NCBI GenBank assembly: GCA_037389465.1
Contig: JAZARR010000159.1
Coordinates: forward strand, 2,096,501 to 2,160,500
Reading direction: 5' to 3'
Origin: Baylisascaris procyonis
Lineage: Eukaryota > Nematoda > Chromadorea > Rhabditida > Ascarididae
Length of the DNA: 64,000 nt
In this document: piece after piece, positions 35,237 through 48,281 of the stretch
Layout: each line of letters begins with the position of its first letter
How positions within the stretch are numbered: position 1 is the stretch's first letter
The notes under the pieces: generated by a model
Seen by the model: only the letters and a program-made list of their open reading frames with translations
Told to the model about the DNA's origin: nothing
Database searches by the model: none
Translations under genes and position numbers: made by a program

Positions 35237-37326
35237 GCCAACCCGTGGGACTTTTCTCATTGATTCCTCAAAAACCTAAAGATATAAAGTTTCATAGGCA
35301 TAATCTTTAACCAAAAAAAGGCTCAGGAAATTAAATTCAACATGGGTCGCAATTTATTTACAAAATAAAAAAAATTAGACTTAAAACAATGTCATTCTGT
35401 TATGACCGTTTAATCAATTATAGAGCATTGATGAAAGTGGATTATTTCTATGTATCATGGCATGAGTTAATATCACGAAACAGAGCTTTGAGCTAGGTTT
35501 CAAGTTTGAAGCATCCAAAAACCATGCTCATATTATAATGACAGCAACTGTGCGCGGTATCTGTGCTGAATTCTTGGCTAGATGGGCTCTCGCAACAGCC
35601 GCTTATTATATTTGCACAGCACTCCAGTCAGAAGTTACTATGATGCTTATGCAATGGTATTATCTGAGAGCATTCGTTGGAAGTGACCATAAATTAACGG
35701 TAATTCGTGATTTAATTAATAATATCTGGGAAATAAATATTAATGATTTCAATAGTAATTAAAGCAATACCGCGCACTTTCTAGTGTTTCTTATATATTA
35801 TACCATTACTTTACAGTTACCACGATAGACATTGCTGCACTTTTTACTACAAATGCGCGTTTATGTAGAAAAATTCATTGCAGCCTTACTGAGCCATGCA
35901 AAGCGTTGATGAAATAATGCGCTCATTTTCGAACAATTCCGTGAGCTCTTTTGGCGAATTTTAGAGGCGTGCATAAGCGGCTAACCTCTTGAGCACTATG
36001 TTTCGTCTAATAAGAGCATCTCATTAGCTTGTTCAAGGTTAGTAACATGGATGTTAATATATTGGTTCGTTGAATGTGCATAAAAGGTGAGTCTGTGCTG
36101 AAGCGGTCATTAATAAGTTTTATGTCAACATGCAACTAGCATGACTGGTCATAAAACAAACGTCACTTACCGTTGACTAACAGTTCATGCCTAGAATGTC
36201 TACCTTTCTCAAACGGCAATTATTTAAGCATGAATCACTACTTCGAAGTTATTGTCTGCATTGTCTGAAGTCGTGTTCCCCCTGAAGCAGTTGACCGCTG
36301 ACTGTGTAATCCAGTGAGGCCGTCATAATTCCCAACCAGCTTCACTTCACTAAAATACCGGATCCGCTAGAACCAACATTTTATGCAAATGCATATAATC
36401 CTTTATATAAGCTCGGAAAATAGCCTTCAAGCCAAATCACAGCGTGCTAATATTTTCTTCAGTATTTCGGATCAATAGCCAGAGAAAAAGCGTCTAAACA
36501 AATTGCACTTAAGAGCACTATTCGGACAAGATTTCGTGCATATAAAAGATAGTTGAAAGCATAATCTGGTCTATTTGTTTTTAAAAGTTGCTCAGCTTGA
36601 TGTGCCCATCGCTCGCTCACCTTTTTCTTGGAAGCAGCAATTCTCTTCAATCTGCAAGTAGTTGCTGGCAGCGGAAATGAATGAACAAAGAACCTTAAAT
36701 CTTTACATCTTAAATCTTATCTAGGCATTTTGAACTGCTTAAGAAATATCTGATAGAAGTAATGGCACTAATTTGTGCATTGAATTAATGATGCACATCA
36801 TTCTGTGAAGTTTGGTTGCCGAAATACTTCTTCGAAGATATCTTAATTCCTTGATGGTGCAATTTCAACGAAGAAAAGGCAACATTACTTGACTATGCGA
36901 ATGGGAAAAAAATTCCCACAGTGAAAAAAGAAAAGGAAAGGTTAGAAAAATTTTTCTGCGCCAAAGTTTTACAGTAATCGCTCTGAGAGATTCTATCTGT
37001 ACTCGTTGTTGAGACTCTCTACTTGCTGTTTAGACTCGTTTTTAAATGTTTTTCTTGAAGAGCGATAAAAAACACTAGACGGGTTATATGCTGACGACAG
37101 GTGAGTATACAAGGTGAGAAAACAATATATAGGGTGAGAAAATGCTCGATGTTCGAGGAATTTAAAGGAAAGCCGTAGAAACAGCTCCCAATTTTCATGG
37201 TTGTAGTCTTTTGTTGTTACACACACCACCGCACACATACTGTGTGAAGCTAGCATCGCAATAGCACATACAATGATTGTTGGCGCAGCACCACTTCAAC
37301 AGCTGCTTCCTTTTTTTTGCCTACAG

Positions 37327-37674
37327 GCCTTAGTGCGGCTCCTCCCCAGAACCAACAATGCCACAGATTTCTTCATGGGTCGACCGACGCGTAAATAGCT
37401 CTCCTCTTTTATATCGAATGCTTCTTGTCAGATTTTGGGCAAGCCGAAATTGCTATGCCCGCGACACTTCCTATCGTCGATTTCATCCGATACGATCTCC
37501 CGGTCTCCAATGCGCTTGACACGCAAGTAATTTCGGCTTTTCACTATTACTGAACGAGTGCTTGTTATTTTTTGTAGTGTATTATCATTGAATTATTCAC
37601 ATTTTTAGAACCGGATAACTTTCCTTGACAACTACAATCTTCTAAAGTTTTTGATCAACTCATCTCACAACTAG
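37327..37674 (+). CDS. Compact three-exon 3' gene end, unknown function
   Basis: The exons are 37327-37390, 37432-37526 and 37609-37674 (stop TAG), all in phase. The acceptors are CTTTTTTTTGCCTACAG, TTCTTGTCAG and CACATTTTTAG; the donors are GTAAAT and GTAATT. Intron 1 is 41 nt and intron 2 is 82 nt, both of nematode size. Exon 2 uses GC-ending codons (LPIVDFIRYDLPVSNALDTQ). Exon 1 reads LLPRTNNATDFFMGRPT and exon 3 ends LLKFLINSSHN. Upstream exons must exist but were not located. I do not recognise the protein. Confidence 0.5.
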
Positions 37675-38573
37675 AAAATCTACGACGGTAGCTAGAATAC
37701 AAAGAATCTCCTATGTCGAACACGTGAAGTCTTAACTGTGTGGGTTGCGCATACAATTATATTGTAAAAGTGTGTTGATAACAGTTCTTCGTTTAGCTTA
37801 TGTCACCTTTTTTTGAAAAAATTTTAAATATTCCTTGAATGATGTCATGTTTCCTAAGATATAAAACCTAAAGCAGGCGTTGAAAATAAGTGTTTGGACT
37901 GGTTATGCGAAATTAGTTTGCTAAATTGACGAAAATGCCGCCATCGTTGTGCTCAGTATTTTCCAGCTTGTCCTATTCATACTCGTCAGTGCATTTAATT
38001 AACGTAAAAGCCTCCTTTATTTGATGTTCTTTTCAGTGTTTCTCCTTGAATAGATGTATAGCGCGTGAAAAGTGATATAAGTATTTTCGTTGCATCCATT
38101 TAGATTTAATATGCCTTAAAGCTTGAGGAGCACAAATTCGTTTCATTAATTCTATTAAAAGTTAACAGTTACCCTAAGCATATCTCCCTCACTCGATAGC
38201 TAAAAGTAACTTTAGTAATTTAACAAGGTGGTGGCTACGTTGCTTTTTCTCATGATCAGGTAGCGTTGTTATCGATGTTCAGTGTTATACGGAACACAAT
38301 CAGTTACTGATTTTGTTTGCAATACAATGTACCCAACATTCAATTTCTCTAGAATTCGTGAATAATTGAATAAAACATATAGGAAAGAAGTGTTCTTATT
38401 CGAACATTTTGATGTGTCTCTACGAATAATTATTACTGAGATTGATAAACTTGCCGAATATTTGTTCAACCAGTTAGGTGGTATTTGCACTCGCCACATC
38501 GATATCATACGCATTCATACAATCGCTGCGGTAAAATCTCTTTTTCTTCTGATATGGAAATGTCCGAGAGTTG

Positions 38574-40323
38574 ATGCAAATGTATTGGTATGGGCTCCAT
38601 TTTTTGAGTTATAATTTCTTTTTTTGGAGGTTGCATCTTTATGGTCAATACATGCTCTTTGATGTAAAAAGTAAAATGAGAGATAATGACCGCTTATCGA
38701 AAGTGGATCGCAAGCATGAGAAAATGGTAAGTTCGTCCAGCAAGCCGTATGAGAAAAAGCAGGCATTATTTATATAGAGGAAGTAACCGCTGATTCCATT
38801 TTCAAGCATTGTTATGCTTATTTTGCTTCCAAAATGACGTGTTCACACAAGTAAGAAAGTGCATATGTTGGTGAAATATTCTATTGTGAAACGTTTTTCA
38901 AGCATGCCTCAAGATAATTTCCCATTTATTGTGCAAGGATGATATTCCCGAAAGGCTGACATTGAAGTTCTGATGAAATTTGATGCTGCCACTGCGATCA
39001 TCAAATTGATGCACAATTATAGCGATCGGCTAAGAAGTGCGGTCGTGATTAGTTCTAGTTGAAATTTTCTCGACGGATTAGGATTGTCAATCAGCCATTT
39101 CCTATTGATGTGGTTGAATTCGTTTTATTTTTACGTCTTGAATGGCTCTCGATGTGCTCCTATTGTGATGCCATCGAGAACGTGAGTAATGATCCCGCAC
39201 AATTGTTATTCCACGAACTACTTCTTATCTTCAATTTCTTGTGAGTGAGAGACGGATATTACCGGGACTAAAGACCAATCGATAAGTCTACTTCCATGGA
39301 TGAATTTTCGGCTTTTTAAGATGATTTTTTCTCTCATACGTGGCGAGTGTAACAGCATTGGTTTTCTCCCGATTAGAAATTTCGATGCATTTCACGAATA
39401 TTCGAAAATCCTATGGATATCAATACACAACATGAGTGCACTTAAATGTACATCTCTTATGTTGTGTACTAAGCAGGTGGTAGTTATGGATGGATATGCT
39501 GCACGAATGAACAAAGCCGTTCTTGAGCATTCAACTTAAAAGATAGTTACGTCAGGAAAGAAAGTGAGTTAGATTTATTGCTCGATGTGGTGCAACTCAA
39601 ATATAAATAAACTTCAGAGACAGCAATAAACTTCAACTGTGCTCAATGTGTAAGAAGAAATGGGAGCACATGATGCTGCCCACTCGTTCACATAATAATT
39701 GAGTCGGAGAATATTCTCGTTCATATTCATGCAAGAAATCAACGGATGCTGCTGCATTCCATTGCATTCAACAAACGGTGGCAGCTGAACACATTGCACA
39801 TAATCGATTGCGATAACAATACTTTCCCATATGAAAAAAAGATGAAACTGCAATGATTCACATTCCACCGATATTAGAGATATAATGAATTCCACATTGT
39901 AATTTGTTCGTTTGTTGATGATTAATTACCGAAAAAGAATTCTGACCTTTCTCTATCTTCGTTTATAGCATATAGTAAAAAGCCAGCCCAATAGGTGCTA
40001 TAGGTGAGCGAGTGCAAGAAGGGATCCATCATCTCGAATTTGACGATTTACACCAGTTATATGTGTCTCGGTAATATTAAAATATCTTCCCAAGGCATCC
40101 ATCACTGAGTATTTTTCGGCGAAGATGGCAGCTCTTTTGCCCCCTATATTAATCTACTTTTATCTGCAGGTGTGGGAAAAATTAACTCATTTTCGAATTT
40201 CAGGCGGTTGGAAACTCTTCTCAACGTTCATCCGGAAAAGTATCGTAGCCGAAGTAATCGGCCGACGCGATCGACTACGCCCGTGCAACTGGAGCAGAGT
40301 CGATCTCGTTCTGTTGACTATCT
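38574..40323 (+). CDS. Candidate four-exon gene, unknown function
   Basis: The exons are 38574-38726 (ATG; DNDRLSKVDRKHEKM|GTAAGT), 39059-39181 (PFPIDVVEFVLFLRLEWLSM, DAIEN|GTGAGT), 39969-40003 (HIVKSQPNRCY|GTGAGC) and 40204-40323 (RLETLLNVHPEKYRSRSNRP, then TTPVQLEQSRSRSVDY|GTAAGC). All junctions agree in phase and all donors are strong. Acceptors are TTAGTTCTAG, TCGTTTATAG and CGAATTTCAG. The first exon begins with a hydrophobic, aromatic stretch; the last is Arg/Ser-rich and looks cytoplasmic. A stop-ended exon may follow at 40497. Another open frame at about 38950-39060 conflicts with part of the model. Confidence 0.48.
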
Positions 40324-40499
40324 GTAAGCTTCAAATACCAACATATTCCACATTATTTATACTAACTGATTCGAGCAATTAAGAGCCTTGACTACGTACC
40401 TTACGACCTATACTTGATTGTTGCTCGCCACACATGATTTTATGTGACCATTTAAAAAACTTTTTAACATTATTACAACACTACCTTATTCTCAGAACA

Positions 40500-43400
40500 T
40501 ATTCCCGATATGTGGATTAAGTGCCCGGTGAAAGATAATTATTAGCAGCTTAATTATAGCAATGATAGCAGGTGGGCAGAAAATGCGATATTTTTCACAC
40601 ATATGTGACAGTTATGCCAATAACACGAGTGTAATATGAAAGAATTTGATGCTTTTTTTCAAACCTCGTTGTCTTTGTGCGAAACTCATCACTATTTTTT
40701 CTCTAAATACTGTCACTCATCAGCGACGGTCATCTTCTTCAATCGTATTCTCATTGATTATATGAATAAAAATGACAATATTGGTTAAAGCGGAAGTGAA
40801 AATTCAGCTTTTGCTGAGAGCTAATTAATTATAGCCCATTGCTGTGAAGCTGCATATATGAGGCTGCAATTGTGTTCCTTGCCTTTACACACAAATGCTA
40901 AAATGCTAACTACCTCAAGGGAATACTGAACTTAAGTTGAAGCTTTGTTTGTCTGACTTGCAAATACCTTAATTATTCTCTGTAATAGGGCATGCAGCTT
41001 AATAGAGCCTAGCATGAACTAAGCCTAATAGAGAGATATCGTTTTCGCACTGTTTCCGTCGCCTGAAATTTTCGATTATTCGTTTGTTTTCCGACTGCAT
41101 CTGATTTCACATTCGTTTCATATTGCCCATTTCCGATTTTTGGAATGGAATAGGGATTTAGCCGGCTGAGCGCAGGCAAAACTGCAAACGATTTCATCGA
41201 TTTTTGCGGATATTTTATTAAATTTTTATTGTTCGAACATCCAAACGCCTTCTTGGCAATTGTTGGTGGATTCGTTTGCAGAAATTTTCAAAAACTAAGG
41301 TACGTGCAAGTTGCAATGGCTACTCCTGTAATCGATCCTGAAAGAGACTTAGTCTTTCTCTCTTTTTTTTTCTTACAACCTGCACTCAGAGACTGCCTTT
41401 GTCTACAAACGAAAACTTTTTTTTGAATTTATTTCGCTAGAGTGCCACAGACTTTATTTGATTTAACCACTACAAAGGGTTCTCTCGCTGGGTCCAACAA
41501 CAGCAAAGAAAAAGTTGGATATATCCGATAACAGTTGCCCATCAACCTGCTCCAAAAAAACCCTCATAGAAGAGGCTCATTAGCAATATGGTCAAAACAA
41601 CATCTTCCATCGTGAAAATTCTCTTATATTACGGTCGCCTTTCATAGATTCGACGAATCGAAATAGAGAAGTCACATGTAAGATGTAGTGGTTGGTGACA
41701 AGTTGCATATGTTAGTGATTGCTGTTCCAATGTGAAAGTGAAGAAACATCCGGCGTATCAGTCAGAAACGATGACATTTCGTGATAAAACCATTATCTTA
41801 TGGGATCCTACATTATCTTACATATAAATTGTATCCGAAATTCTGTTTTGGAGTGAGAACGTCTTTGTTCACTTGCCGCCCGCCATATCGTCTGCTTCGT
41901 TTATTGGAAATATGTTCAGAAAGCTGCCGTTACAGCAAAGATATCTGTACACTTTTGCAAGTGGTGAGTAACTAAACACATTAAAAGTTGCTTACTGCCT
42001 TTTCGGTAGGAATTGTTCTCTGCAAAACAACGAATCCTATCTTCATTATGCAGCGGAAACAGTCTTTATGTCAGTATTGGTGAACTCTTTTTCTGAGCCC
42101 ATGCGATTATTCGGCGCCATCAAAAACGAACTGAGGGGACAGAATAAATTATGATTGTATCATCACTTATAGTGGTATAGAGCTCAAGTGAGCAGTGCAG
42201 ACAACAGTACTCCCTTCCTTTGAAGTTAAAACAGCAGAATTAAAAGGGATTACTTTCGGGATTTCAAAGAAATATTTGCTTACTAATTTTGGCTAAACCG
42301 ATCGACTGCCAATCTTACAAAAACGAGTTCGCTCCGCGCCATCGCTTCAGCAGTCTGATTTTTGGAAGTAAAATGAATGTTCCACTTCTCAAATTTTATT
42401 TCCTTTGGGAATACGATAGCGTGAACGATATTTCCTCCGGGAATATCGTTTTTGCGCTTTGATCTATCCAGTATACCTTTGTTGTGTTGCAACTAATATT
42501 TGTGCATAATTTTTTTTTTCATAGTGATAAAATGGCAACTGCTGCTGCAACTAATAGATAATTTTTTTCCCTGTTTAAGAAATATCTTCAGTAGGGATCC
42601 TATTTGCTGCTCTTTCTAGAAGAATTTCGAACAAATCTTCTGCACCCTTTTGTCCTGTTGTCTTTCGATACTGCGAAAACGAATATCAGTAGCGGGGAGT
42701 GTTAGTGATGCCTACCTAATAGCTAAGCAAACAGACATATATTGCACAATAACTGACTAATCTGTCAAAAAATATACGTCGTATTTTTGCAGCTAGAATG
42801 AGCTGACGCCTCACCAATAGCATGGCTTTAGTATCCTAAATGTGCCTATTCCAGTTAGGGGAGAGATCATAGGAAGGCGTCATTTTCAAGAATCGTCCAT
42901 AACTCGACAAAAAGTTGCCTCTTAAACATCTTGTTGGACCATTGAACAGCGCCATCTAACATAAAGATAGATGCAAAAAGTTGCTAGGAAATCGTGAAAT
43001 CATTGAAAACTTTTCGGCATGCAGCTAGTAAGGGTATACAACTTTGCTGTCTTATTTTGTCGCTACGGACAGAGAACTCTAGTCGTATCCACAATGATGA
43101 GTGGAAAAAATTCGCTTATAAGTGTGTACGGGTGACTGAATTTTCTAGCAGCCATATAATGTCGGCATAGCCTCTACGTCAAGAACGTTTGACTAATTCA
43201 ATTCGCATTCAATTATTAAATGTACATATGTTTTTAACGCATCGAAGAAGTAAAACAACTAATAGAAAACCAGTGAAATATTGTTCTGTGAGGTGGTCAC
43301 ATAAGGATCACATAGATCATCCAGGCCATCGTATAGCGTTCGAGGTCAGCCTTTATTGAAATTTGCAAAGCGCTTGAGTTTGAAAGGAATCACGTGGGCT

Positions 43401-45340
43401 GATTGCACATATTGCAGTAGTCAGTTTGCGAACCAAATCCATAAGCCCTATTTTATTGCTTAGATGTCTTCCTTTTGAAAGCATTTTAGAGTTTTAAGCA
43501 AATTTTTGTGTCACTAATACGAGAAAGTTACGAAATAACCAAATGTGGTTGGCAATATCTCTTCCACATAAATGCCGTTCAGATCAGTAACCAAAACGAA
43601 TTACTTCGCGTCAGTAATACCATTGTTAACCTTAAGAAATCACAAAGCTTCTTATTTCGCAATTTTCTGATGGTTAAAGCAACAAAAATTAGTCCGATAG
43701 CTTGTTCATATCGCAATGGCCAGGCCGAAAGTAGAAGAGAACGACAACTCAGTAGTCCTCATTTATTATGAGCACAGGGTTAGGCAACACCTAAGTTGGG
43801 AATTTTGAACTATAAAAAAAGTTTATGAGAATTTCATAGATTGGAGAAATTTGTTGCTGCTCTAAATTGGAAAATAAATCGTTATTTGCCTTCTTTTATA
43901 ACGATTGCATATTACATTCACCAAACAACGCTTCCAAAAGTGAACAACTTCATCCACTATCACAACAGTTGTCTACAGTTGGATAAGTAAGAATGTGTTA
44001 GGTTGAACTATTAGTAAAATGAAGCAACTATACAAATTAGATTACTCTTCTTTTCGGCGCCAGTAAAATGACATCGCCAGTGAAACACTTCAGATGTATC
44101 CGTCTGAGCACTATTTCTGCTACAAATTGTTTACAGTCATATTTTATTACAACAGAGCAGTATAATTTTAGGCTATTTCCATTCTGCACATCTTCTTTCT
44201 TTAGAATTCTAAAGAAGTTTTTACAAAACAGCAGAGTTTCGAAGCAAAATTTTACAACGTTTGTGAAGTATTATAGACATTTGAAATCAAGTTGCGGAAA
44301 TAGTCGACTTCTTCATAGGCGGGATTATGGCAGTCTCATTTCGTTTGCGTTGAAATTTATTGCGAGACAAATATGGAAGGATTTTTTAAGACTGTGAAGT
44401 CTATCACAAATCTTACGATCCGCATTTTCATCTTTCCGCTTGAACGCATTATCGCATTAAAAAATCGACGTGGTCTCAGTTCATGAAAGTGCGGCAACCG
44501 TCAAGCATTCTCTTAAACATAGAGTTGTTTAAATAGCCGCTCTCAAAGGACTAGTTAATCTGCACAAAGCCATACCGACTGCAAGTTTTACTTTAGTACA
44601 CACCAGGTCTCATTTAAAATATACTATATGGAATCAATTTAACTGCTAAGCTAAACTTCCCGCGTTCCAATGCACTGGAGAAGATTCCAATGCACTGAAT
44701 AAGCGATGAGAAGAGTGATAGGTAATTTCTCACATCGCACATTACTGCATCTTTTTATTTCGTCGATGCTTCTAAGAGGATTAACTACTGTTAATGAGTA
44801 CTTCTTGAACGAGTATTACCTCAAATATTAAATTGTTTCCTATCTTGGCTACAAACAATTCAGCCACCAAGAGTAATCTCCCATTTAAAGGGAATTATCG
44901 TCTATCTAATCTTATACAAGTGATATCCGTTGCTTAGCCAATGTTTATAGTTAAAAAAGTATTGAATCATTGAGGTAAATGTATTGCGTAAGCACGAAAT
45001 TATAAAGTTCTAATATATTGAGTTGCAAATTTTATTGTTTGACCTGGATTGAATGAGCAAGTAGGTCGTTGGATAATGTGTTTAAAGTAGAAGTTTTCGA
45101 ACTCTAGAGTGCAAAAAAAAGTTTTCAGTCATTATTAATTTATCAAAAGCATATTAAGGTAATAGACTTTTTCCATTATTCGTTATTATTTTCTCCTGAA
45201 TCCCCTTTCGTTGAATGCCATCCGGAAGGGACTTAGGATGGGGAGAGGAATGGAGGTGGGAATTAGCAGGAATTCATCCTTGAACAGCATTGAATGAATG
45301 CTATTAGCACCTCGGCCTCATTAATTTACTTTCTGCAGCA
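40500..45340. other. Long stretch without a supported gene
   Basis: Only chance-length frames are seen (for example 44068-44397). A minus ATG frame at 41197 (MKSFAVLPALSRLN) is suggestive of a signal peptide, but no exon chain was found. Confidence 0.45.
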
Positions 45341-45348
45341 ATAGAAAC

Positions 45349-45552
45349 TTATTTCGAAGACGGGGTGTGCTGCTGAAGTGTCGTGTTTGTCGTGAGAAGC
45401 TTATCCTGCGATCTACTTCGTGTATATATGCATCGTTGATTCAGTTCTTGTATTTCTAGATGCAGTTTGCGCTGTATCCTTGGAAATATAAAATCAAGCC
45501 TCTCGCAGTTCACATTTGGTAGCATCTTAACTCTTTCCGTTTGTAAAATCAC
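45349..45552 (-). CDS. Possible terminal exon, unknown protein
   Basis: After the acceptor TTATCATTCTGAATAG the minus-strand frame is open for 67 codons to TAA (MLPNVNCERLDFIFPRIQRK, then LHLEIQELNQRC and SQDKLLTTNTTLQQ). Composition is balanced and partly helical. No family recognised and no upstream exon firmly placed. Confidence 0.42.
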   Translation of the reverse strand: MILQTERVKMLPNVNCERLDFIFPRIQRKLHLEIQELNQRCIYTRSRSQDKLLTTNTTLQQHTPSSK

Positions 45553-45959
45553 CTATTCAGAATGATAAAACACGGTATTATAATAGTAAAAATAAGTAAT
45601 ATAGTGCCACAAACAATAAAATATACTTATCCACTGGTAACTGTAACAGATAAAATTCAGATGGGGTGTTCGATCAGAAGAACTAGGAATATCCGAAAAA
45701 AGTAGGGAGCAATACAGATTATATGCTTCGATGGCCAACAAATCGTGCTTCAGATAATAATCTGGTGCGTAAAATTTCTTATATAGGGAGTGTTTTGAAA
45801 TGGCAAGAAAAAACTTCGCCTTTCGAAATTTCCTTCACGTTTTATGGGCTGTTCCCTTTAGAAAATATATATCTAAGCAGCGCAATATGCCCTTCTGGGC
45901 TCATTCAGTTCTTCAATAGAAAAATGTGAATCTATGTTTCATCTGAGGCATTATTGTAG

Positions 45960-48236
45960 CATCCGAGTTTGCCTTATACTATCAATCATTCTTGATCGCC
46001 TTTCATATAAAAAGACTGAATGTCTACTTGCATTTAGCACCACGTTGCAAAAAAGACAACGTCAACATGCCGCAAGAACGTCTAGTTTATGATCTTTTTG
46101 GTCCATTCTTTGCAGAGATTTTGGCCTTTGGGAAATCTTTGAAATTATTCCTGCAATTAACATCATCATCGGAAGTGTTGAAAAGGTAATTTTGTTTTCA
46201 ATCGCAGATTTCATGCGAATTTAACAATCTTGCAATGAAATAACATGGAGAGAGCAAACAAGAACAACTGTGCACTGTTCACCGTCTATCCAATAGTCTT
46301 GACTTTTTTGGTTAGAAGTTTCTATTTTCTTCAAGACACTTTTGACATATGTTATCCTCTCGGCAAAGGGGTTCAAAACTATTGCGGTTGAAATCGCTAT
46401 AAATCGCTATTTTCCCAGTCCTATGCAGGTCGCCATCTGCAACCACACGTTTTATAAATGAATTTTATGCGGCTCGATTTCACAGCGTGTTGAGTCGTAC
46501 AGTCACATCCGCCCAGAAGAAATTTTGGTGTTATAAAGGAATTAAAAATTCTTTTAAACTCATCATTCGGGCAAAAACAGCTTCGAAACTATATTTTTAT
46601 TCTATTCGGCTAATTAACTGGCATGGAGTTGTTCTTGTGAAGCTACTCAGTCCAATTTACTGACAGTTGTGAATGGTGTTATAAAAGCGCTTTAGAGACA
46701 TTGATGCAGAAAAAGTCTTCTCTTGAAGGGTGTGGCGTCTTTTTTCCTGAAATTGGTAAGCATGACTGTCACTCCACTAGCACGAGCAACTGCATTAGCG
46801 AATTCGCAGCATTTCACATTTATTTGAAGAAAATTAGATAATTTATGCTTCAACTTAAGAAAATTGGCCAAATGCTTTACGCTAAAATATGAGTGACACT
46901 TAAGAGGCTTAATGTGAAGGTGACATCCATAACATTACTTACCATCGACTAGAACTAACGCTATGAGCTTGAATCTTTACGCATTCTTGCATGAGGTTTT
47001 AAATTCAAAGAGGCTATCGACGGGAACATGCTTCGTCACTCGCAGCTTAGCTCATTTGAAACATTATTAGTCAGGTGATCTGCTGAACAGACAATTTCTC
47101 TAGCGAAATCACCTTCACAAGGCACACTAAACGTTTAGTGAGTAACGAATCGAGCACGATTCTGCATCGTTAATCGAGAGCCGTGTGAGTATACTTAGTG
47201 CTTAAGTGGATTGGCTGCACTTTACATCATAGCAATGCATTAGGGATTCCATTTGAAACCTTTACTTTTATATGTGCGGAGACTGGATAAAATCTGCTTG
47301 TCAACACTTGGGACGCAATGATTTCTTCAAGGACTTTTGCTTCTTAGCTTAACAATTTATTGCAAGAGCATTTAATAATACAAGAATAGGGTAGAATAAA
47401 ACATAGTCTTTTTCTTGTTTGTAGTTTTCAACTCGTCTGATATTTTACTTGAGGCCAGTTTGGGTTGTTCCCGATCTCAAGGGCTTCTCAGGCAAAGCAG
47501 ATCAGAACTGGATTATTCACCAGCAAAGGAATGAACACGAACAAAATCAGTCACTGTTTGTAGAATAATGTCGACAATTCAATATTCGCTTGAAGAGCAC
47601 ACTCTGCAGTGACTTTTTTATATTTGGTCACTCTATCATCTAAAATTGCGATGCAACTTCTCTTATAATGAAATGGAATGAGCTTAAGAATCGATGCCGC
47701 AAAGCATAAGCATTATGCAGGCTTAGATAATTTTTTGAAACTTAAAAACATTACTAATCGAAAGAGTTCTGCATTGCTTTGAGCTGATTATCGAGTGCTG
47801 TTCGTGATTGTTTTGATTCGTTTAATATAGAATGGACCGGAAGTGACAGGCTTTATTCACAGGCTTCTATGCTCCACGCTGACATCGCTAATTTAGATGA
47901 AGAGAGCCTTCAACTACATTTTTCAACTTTTTTGAGCAAGGTTTCATCTTAATCTTTTTTTAGAGAGCGTTTCGTGGAATCCCACCGGTCATACGACTTC
48001 AGGCATACACAAATCCATTAGATTCACGGCAAACGAATACGGGGGCAATCCTGGAATGGAATGAATTCCACGAATCCAGCAGAGTCCATCACAAATTTTC
48101 TTCAATTTTTGACGAAGTTTCCTCTACTCCACAACAGCAAGGTTTTATTCAAGGCGCCTATTACGATCAACTTTTTGATTCGCTTGTTTCACAACGTCAG
48201 GAAGACTTTCAACGTCTCTTGTATTTTCTAGACTGA
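45960..48236 (+). CDS. Candidate seven-exon gene, unknown function
   Basis: The exons are 45960-46185 (MPQERLVYDLFGPFFAEILA ... LKR|GTAATT), 46429-46527, 46667-46755 (CEWCYKSALETLMQKK, |GTAAGC), 47011-47074, 47104-47137 (|GTGAGT), 47863-47940 (LHADIANLDEESLQLHFSTF) and 47964-48236. The last is a 90-codon exon behind the acceptor AATCTTTTTTTAG, ending with FDSLVSQRQEDFQRLLYFLD and TGA. All phases agree. Two proposed introns are only 29 and 23 nt, which is below the usual nematode minimum, so some boundaries may be wrong. No domain recognised; the first and last exons are the best supported. Confidence 0.42.
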
Positions 48237-48281
48237 CTATTAATACAGTTTTATCATATTTCTTTCGACAACGCTTTCATC

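Noticed and set aside
37327..37398. Amidated neuropeptide precursor (FFMGR site)
   Set aside because: A GT donor and an in-phase exon fit better. A single GR is not enough for a peptide precursor, and no signal peptide or repeated peptides are seen.
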